Below, piece after piece: positions 58,310 to 64,000 of a stretch of 64,000 bases of DNA (position 1 is its first letter; every line of letters starts with the position of its first letter). Made by a program: the position numbers and the translations under genes. Source of the DNA: Stenocarpella maydis (lineage: Eukaryota > Ascomycota > Sordariomycetes > Diaporthales > Diaporthaceae); the NCBI GenBank assembly GCA_002270565.1, contig NQMI01000048.1:236898-300897 (forward strand). The letters are read 5' to 3'. Under the pieces are notes generated by a model. It was not told where the DNA came from. It worked only from the letters and a program-made list of their open reading frames with translations, and searched no databases.

Positions 58310-60146
58310 ATGGCTTTCGATCTGCCACTCATCATATTGTACCTGGCTATACCAAGCCTCCTCCTATCTGCAGCACAGCAGGTTCTCCAATGGAGGAAGA
58401 AGAATATCTCTCAGGCCAAGTTCCCTGGCCCAAAGCAGTTTCCCCTAGTGGGAAGGGTTCATGACCTGCCGAGGTTTTCCATGTGGAAGAAGTTCAAAGA
58501 GTGGGCAGATATTCATGGGCCCATCTACCAGACAAGTGTTCCTGGCTCAACCTTCATCATCATCTCGGATGAGCAGATCGCAGAGGAACTCCTCATCAAG
58601 CGGGGCCACATATACTCGGGGCGCCCGCAGATCAGAGCCCTAATCGGCCACAAAGAGGGCATAGAGTACCTTGCCTTGATGGACCGCCATGGTAAGTCGA
58701 GGAATGACCAAGGCCTTCGGGAACGGATCCCTGTTTGTTATAATCAAGACAGGAAACTGATGGCTCTTGGTTCCGACTGCAGATCACTGGCAGAAACAGC
58801 GAAAATGGGTCCACGCCGCAATGGCCGAGGCCTACAAGCATCAGTTTTACGGGCACATCGATGCGGAGACTCGGCGATACCTGATGATGCTCATGTCGGA
58901 CCCAGTCCGGTTTATGGACCACTCCCGCGAGCACTGCGGACGCATCATGTCGCGGCTGGCGTGGGACGAGGCTTCGCAAGGCAAGATGAACGGCGAGAGC
59001 GCCGACCGTACGCTTCACAATATGTCAGTCTCGGGTCCAATCGTCAACACAATGACGCCGCTCTGGCACATCCCAGAGCCGTTCAACCAGTGGAAGTCGT
59101 ACGAGAAGCAGAGGATGGGAGCACAGAAGGCCTGGTGGCTGAACAACTACAAGGTAGCAAAGGAAAAGTATAGGAACGGCCAGCTGCCCAGGGACACTTG
59201 GGCATATCGCTACATTGAGCAGGTCGAGCGGGAGCAGAAGGGCAGCCTGGAGCAGACTGATGAGCAGGAAATTTTTGCCGCGTGCACCATTGGGTTTTTC
59301 AACCTGGTCGGTGTAGTCACGATTGCAGGGCCGCTCAAATTCTTCCTCATGGCAATGGCGCTGCACCCGGAGTGGCAGAAGAAGGCCCAGGATGAAATTG
59401 ACCGAGTCTGTGGTGATCGCCTGCCTACTTTTGAGGATTTCGCGGATCTACCTACCGTAAGAGCTGTTCTCAAGGAGACGGTTAGGTGGCGATCTGGAGT
59501 CCCGCTGGGTAAGTCTTCCGGAGTCCTTCGTGGGTTTCTTGAACCAGCCTGATGACTGACGTGATGATTCCTGAGTCTAGGTGTGCCTCATCAGGCAGAG
59601 CGTGACGATGAATACCGTGGCGTCAAGATTAAGAAAGACACGATCATCCTCGCATGTGAATGGTAAGTTCCTCCCATCTTCTGACATCTGTAGCGTGGGA
59701 TCAACTATCTCACGCATAAATCTCGCGATAGGTCCATCAACCGCGTCCCCGAGAGATACCCGGACCCAGAGAACTATCGGCCTGACAGGTGGCTGGACCC
59801 GTCTTTTCCGACGTATCAGGAGCCCCTGACCAAGTACCCCAACTTCCGCGACAGCAAATTCGGGACGCACAGCTTCGGCTGGGGCCGCCGAAAGTGCCTC
59901 GGCATGGACATTGTGGACATCGAGCTCTTCGTCACGGGCGCGTCGGTGCTCTGGGCCTTCAATATGGAACAGAAGACGTGCCCGCACACCGGGGAGAAGG
60001 TGCCCATCGACTCGCAGGCAACAAACAGCCACGTCATCCTGGAGCCGTTGCCGTTCGAAATGAAGTTCAATGTGCGCAGGGAGGAGAGGAGGAACCTTAT
60101 TCTTGAGGCCTACGGGGAGGTCGCTGCCACACTGAAGGTCTACTAG
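58310..60146 (+). CDS. Cytochrome P450 monooxygenase
   Basis: Four exons, 58310-58691, 58783-59508, 59581-59662 and 59732-60146, with GTAAGT donors and in-phase junctions, encode 534 residues. ATG 58310 begins an N-terminal membrane anchor (LPLIILYLAIPSLLLSAAQ) followed by the FPGP hinge. Class E features: ExxR at Glu359-Arg362 (KETVRWR), the PERF-region YPDPENYRPDRW, and the haem loop FGWGRRKCLG with the thiolate Cys at 452. It is nearest, by eye, to fungal O-methylsterigmatocystin-oxidoreductase-like P450s. The I-helix segment reads GFFNLVGVVTIAGPLKFF, without the usual AGxDT oxygen-activation motif. Such enzymes sit in the ER and hydroxylate lipophilic metabolites; the substrate is unknown. 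No other secondary-metabolism gene is adjacent, and the AT-rich block starts about 300 bp downstream. Confidence 0.93.
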
Positions 60147-60440
60147 TTTTTAAACGCAGAGATTTTATTGTGGTCATGCTGCCTTCGAGCCGTTGAGACT
60201 GTTCGTGTTTGAGACTGTTCTTTACTAATGGGGGTTTGGTTCAACCAGTCCATTCTTGAGAGAGCACTGGGCGTTCATAATAGACTAGCTTGTAGTGGCA
60301 AAGATCTCCCGAATAGTGGCATAAACAGATCTGAGCAAGCCCGTGAACACCCCCGAGGTTACAGGGTAGGGATCGAGCATACAGGATGCTGTTCTATAGA
60401 TTCGGGCATTTTGTATATCAGAAGGTTTCCTTAGCTCTAA
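60147..60440. other. Transition between gene-rich DNA and the AT-rich block
   Basis: Downstream of the P450 stop, base composition is still mixed; it drops abruptly at about 60440. Probably the P450 3' UTR plus the compartment boundary. Confidence 0.5.
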
Positions 60441-61298
60441 ACATTCTTTAAAACTCCAGGATTTCTCTTAATATTGTTTATTAAATAAGCACAGTTTAAA
60501 TTTATTACTTTAGTTAATAGTTTAAACTAAACGTAATTAATAAATGATAAATAGTTAACTAAACTAATTAATTTATTCTAATGCTAAATAATATACTCTA
60601 AATAACTAAAGCAAGGCTTTATTAGGTGTTTTAATATATAACGTATTATACATAACATAGGGTACCAGGAAGTAGCTAGTTTTCAGCAAATTCACTAAAT
60701 TTAAGCTACCCTAGCACCTACCTAAGCCCAGATATCTAATAAAAATTAGAATTAATTAATACTAACTATACTTAATTACTTATTCTTAATTAATTATATA
60801 AATTTAAAGGGCCTAAGGTAGGTATAATAAGGTTAAAAAGTATTAAGATTTATATAAAATAGTCTTTTTTAAATACTAATTATATATTAAATTTTTATAT
60901 TATTCTTATATTTCTCTGTTTACGTTAATCTTTAATATATTAAAACTTAATAATAATAATGTATATTCTATATCTTAAAAAAGTAGATTACCTTTAACTA
61001 TTAAGGTTATTTAGAGATTTTAAATAAATAATATAAAATTTATTAATATAGCTATAGGAGTTAAAATCTTTAATGTATCTTAAATTATACTAAAATATAT
61101 ATAATAACGTGATTTATCAAGAAGTAGCCAGGTACTATATATAGCTACCCTGATTTTCCATATAAAAAACATATATATCAACCTTACTAAAACCCTTATG
61201 TGACGATCACAGCTGGTTCCTAGCTAATAAACCTGGTAAGCAGGTTTATATTCAAGGGTTGTTTAAGGTGGAATCATTTTAAGCAATATAGCAATAGT

Positions 61299-61415
61299 AA
61301 TGAAAACTTATTAAAGCTATTCCTAAATAAATACTTAGATTAACTACTAAAGAGCTATCCTAAGCTATACTATCTAATAGTAATAATTATAGGTTTATAT
61401 AGGCTATCTCTTTAG
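61299..61415 (+). repeat. 117-bp direct repeat, copy 1
   Basis: Begins AATGAAAACTTATTAAAG and ends CTATCTCTTTAG. It matches 62181-62297 at 115 of 117 positions, differing at G/A (copy 1 ACTTAGAT against ACTTAAAT) and G/T (ATAGGCTA against ATAGTCTA). Confidence 0.9.
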
Positions 61416-62179
61416 CATAAAGTAATAGGAGTATTACTCCTTAGGGCTTATTTGGAGTATTACTTACTACGAGTAATAAAAGTAATAGAGTGTTTGAATT
61501 TTTTAGAGTAATAATATTACTCTAACTACCTTAGTTATTCTTTTAATCTATTATATAACCTTGCTAAGTTATACTACTTCCTACTAGCTTATTTAGCTAG
61601 CTAATAGGTTTTTATTTATACTTCTAGGGGACTAATAATTAGTTCTTTAGTTCTATTTATATTATATTTATAAATTTACTTCCCTCCTTTATTATTTTTT
61701 CACCTTTAAAAAATCTATCTAATATATTTTTTGTTTCTTTTATTATTGATCATTTTTATATATAACTCTGATTAATTTAATTGTAATATTATATATAAAA
61801 AAGCTGTATTTTAAGAAATTAAATAAGTAGGATTAATATTTCATTTTATCTAAGTGCTTAAATTTTAAGGTTATATTTTATATATTTTACAAAAAGAAAG
61901 AGTAGTTATATGAAATAGTAAAAGGGATATTATACTATTTTATTTATATTATATATAATAAGAAGATTAATAATTATAAGGTTCTTATAAATATTTATAA
62001 GTTATTTTTCTATTATAATATAAGTATTCTTTTAGCTAATCTTTTTTACTTTCTTATATAATTATTAAGAAACAGAAGCTTTATATTTAAGAGTTTAAAG
62101 CTTAAGAAGCTCTTTATAAGGCCTATTATTATATAAATGAGATAATAGTATAATTAGAATAGTTATACTTATAGTATGA

Positions 62180-62180
62180 N
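62180..62180. other. Single ambiguous base (N)
   Basis: The only N in the window, immediately before the second copy of the 117-bp repeat. It marks unresolved sequence or a join. Confidence 0.95.
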
Positions 62181-62297
62181 AATGAAAACTTATTAAAGCT
62201 ATTCCTAAATAAATACTTAAATTAACTACTAAAGAGCTATCCTAAGCTATACTATCTAATAGTAATAATTATAGGTTTATATAGTCTATCTCTTTAG
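62181..62297 (+). repeat. 117-bp direct repeat, copy 2
   Basis: Second copy, 882 bp downstream of the first, starting directly after the N. The sequences on either side of the two copies differ. Confidence 0.9.
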
Positions 62298-64000
62298 TTT
62301 AGCTTACTAAAAGTACTAATTACTCTTAGTAATCTAGTATAGCAGGATATATAAAGCACTTATTAATCTAGTTACTCCCTAGTATTAGAGCACTAAAAGT
62401 AATTATTACTCTAATTACTCTAGCTTACTTAACACTAGGTTATATGCTAAACTATACCTAATTATACTACTTCTTTTAATATATTATATTAGCCTAATAA
62501 GCTATTATTTTTATCAGGATTATAATATTATTTCCCTCCTTCTATATGTCTTCATCTTTGAAGATTTTTATAAGTATTCTTATCTTATTTCCTTTATATT
62601 TTATCCTAAGTTTCCTTATTTTATTAATATTATATTTTTATATATATTAAAGAGTTAGATTATAAAACCTTATTCATATAAAGTCAATAAATATTATACT
62701 CTCATTAACTTAATTAATTAAAAAGATATCTTAAATAGAAATATATCTTGCTATTATTTTTTAAAAGTAAATTATATATACTATTTTATATCTAAATTAT
62801 CTAATTATAGCAAATATATTTATATTAAAAAGCTATATTATAATAATTCTATAGTTATATCTTATAAATATCTTTTCTTCCTTCTACTTTATTCTTTTAT
62901 TAATTTGTTTTAGTAAAAGATCTTTTATTTAAATAAAAATATTTAGAAAAAAAAGGGACTAATGTAGAAAAACACTTTTTATCCTATAAATAAAGCTTTA
63001 AATTACTATAGGTTACTTAATATAATTAGAGTATTAAAAATACTAAGCTAAAGAATATTCTTCTAAATTATTCTAGTAAGGTATTTAATTATTAGATAAA
63101 GAGAATACTAAAGCTATTTATTAATAGTAAGAGGAGGCTTAAGTTACTACTAATATATAGTCCCTTAGTACCTTAGGGGTCTGTAATTAGTATTTATTAG
63201 TGTTAGATTTAAATAATTTAAAGGTTCCTTTAAATTTCCTTATTAAGTTTAATAATCTTAAAAAGCCTGTTAACAGTTTATTAAATTTATCATAAGTTTC
63301 TATAAGTTATTCTTAGTTTTATATTCTTCCCATTTAAGTAAGTATTCTATTATATTACTATACATCTTATAATTATGGATTTTCCTAACTTTACATTCTA
63401 ATTTATAATTATTAAGTTCCACTTTTATTACTACTTTAGCTAATTTAGATATTAGTTTTAATATTAAAATATCAAAAGTTAAGTAGATTTCATTTCCTTT
63501 AAATAATATAAACTTATAATTAGTTTCTATTATTTATTTGTTAACTTAAAATCATCTAAGTTCTTAAAATTAAGTTTATTATTAAATCTCTTAATTTTAA
63601 TTTACTTTTTTAAAAAGCAGATAGATTATATCTCCCTTCCTAAAGGTTGATCCATTTAATCTTTTTTAATTTACTTATTTTACTATTTACTCTTATATAA
63701 ATTATAGGTCTAAATAAATAATTAAGGTTAAGTATAATAGTATTCTAATTATAATAAATAAATTTATAAAGTATACATACTTTAAACCTTATAAGAAAGT
63801 AAGTATAATAAAAGAACTTACTTATACCTTTCTAAAGATCATTATTATTTAATATGGATTACCTAATGAAATTACTTCTAATAAATATAAGCTATTAATT
63901 ATAATATACTTATAGATAGATAAATAAATAAAATACCTTAGTTAGTTCCTAAAACAGTATCTATATTACTATATTAACTATTAGTAAGATAGCTAATATA

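Larger units (their letters stand above)
60440..64000. mobile_element. AT-rich, ORF-free block, probably RIP-degraded repeat DNA
   Basis: Roughly 3.5 kb (to the window end) of very AT-rich sequence, by eye about a quarter GC or less, dense in TA steps and poor in CA, with stops in every frame. In Pezizomycotina this is the mark of repeat-induced point mutation (C-to-T changes at CpA) acting on duplicated transposons. A slightly less AT-rich island lies at about 61180-61280. No reverse transcriptase or transposase can be read, so the original element type is unknown. A nuclear isochore of other origin or a centromere-proximal block are alternatives. Confidence 0.65.

Noticed and set aside
40657..60146. 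Secondary-metabolite cluster linking the FAD oxidase and P450
   Set aside because: They are about 15 kb apart with housekeeping genes (flotillin, PalA) between, and no synthase or transporter is present.

Overview
The window looks like nuclear DNA from a filamentous ascomycete (Pezizomycotina, most likely Sordariomycetes). The evidence is: short introns (about 50-180 nt) with GT..AG ends, gene-dense GC-rich DNA with strong GC3 in exons, an ascomycete gene set (a Rim20/PalA homologue, a filamentous-fungal flotillin, GH12 and GH81 enzymes, a secreted A1 protease), and a sharp switch at about 60.4 kb into a very AT-rich, ORF-free block of the kind left by repeat-induced point mutation (RIP). The class-level call is inference; no rRNA or other marker fixes the species.

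Layout. 1-3 kb: two decayed genes, a GH81 beta-1,3-glucanase pseudogene and an SDR remnant. 3.3-6.3 kb (-): an XMAP215/Stu2 TOG-domain microtubule polymerase. About 7.9-8.0 kb (-): a degenerate tRNA-like element. 8.6-9.8 kb (-): a three-repeat severin/gelsolin protein. 11.2-12.2 kb (+): an uncharacterised RING-like protein with a UBM. 13.6-14.9 kb (+): a secreted GH12-like glucanase with a repetitive linker. 16.1-18.0 kb (-): alpha-tubulin in six exons. 21.0-24.1 kb (+): the ER Hsp70-related chaperone Lhs1/GRP170. 26.8-28.3 kb (+): a secreted aspartic protease. 29.9-30.9 kb (-): an unknown coiled-coil protein. 33.3-35.0 kb (-): an unknown multi-exon gene. 35.7-38.7 kb (+): a Pro/Gln-rich bromodomain protein, possibly NuA4-linked. 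40.7-42.8 kb (+): a BBE-type FAD oxidase. 43.6-45.2 kb (-): a single-pass membrane protein. 47.1-48.8 kb (-): flotillin. 50.4-51.3 kb (+): an unknown PPxY-like protein. 51.7-52.0 kb (-): an internally deleted GNAT acetyltransferase. 52.8-55.5 kb (-): PalA/Rim20. 58.3-60.1 kb (+): a cytochrome P450. 60.4-64.0 kb: an AT-rich, probably RIP-degraded block containing one N and a 117-bp direct repeat.

Functionally this is mostly a housekeeping neighbourhood: cytoskeleton (alpha-tubulin, XMAP215, severin), membrane organisation and trafficking (flotillin, PalA), ER folding (Lhs1) and chromatin (bromodomain). Secreted or accessory enzymes are scattered through it (GH12, aspartic protease, BBE oxidase, P450). 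No operon, CRISPR array or coherent biosynthetic gene cluster is visible.

The most notable signals are: three genes that keep both ends but have lost an internal segment (GH81, SDR, GNAT); unusual active-site motifs in the aspartic protease (DTA), the P450 (no AGxDT) and the BBE oxidase (no flavin Cys); a two-repeat + UBM + RING-like protein with no family I can name; and a near-identical repeat beginning one base after the N in the RIP-like block, which may be an assembly artefact.
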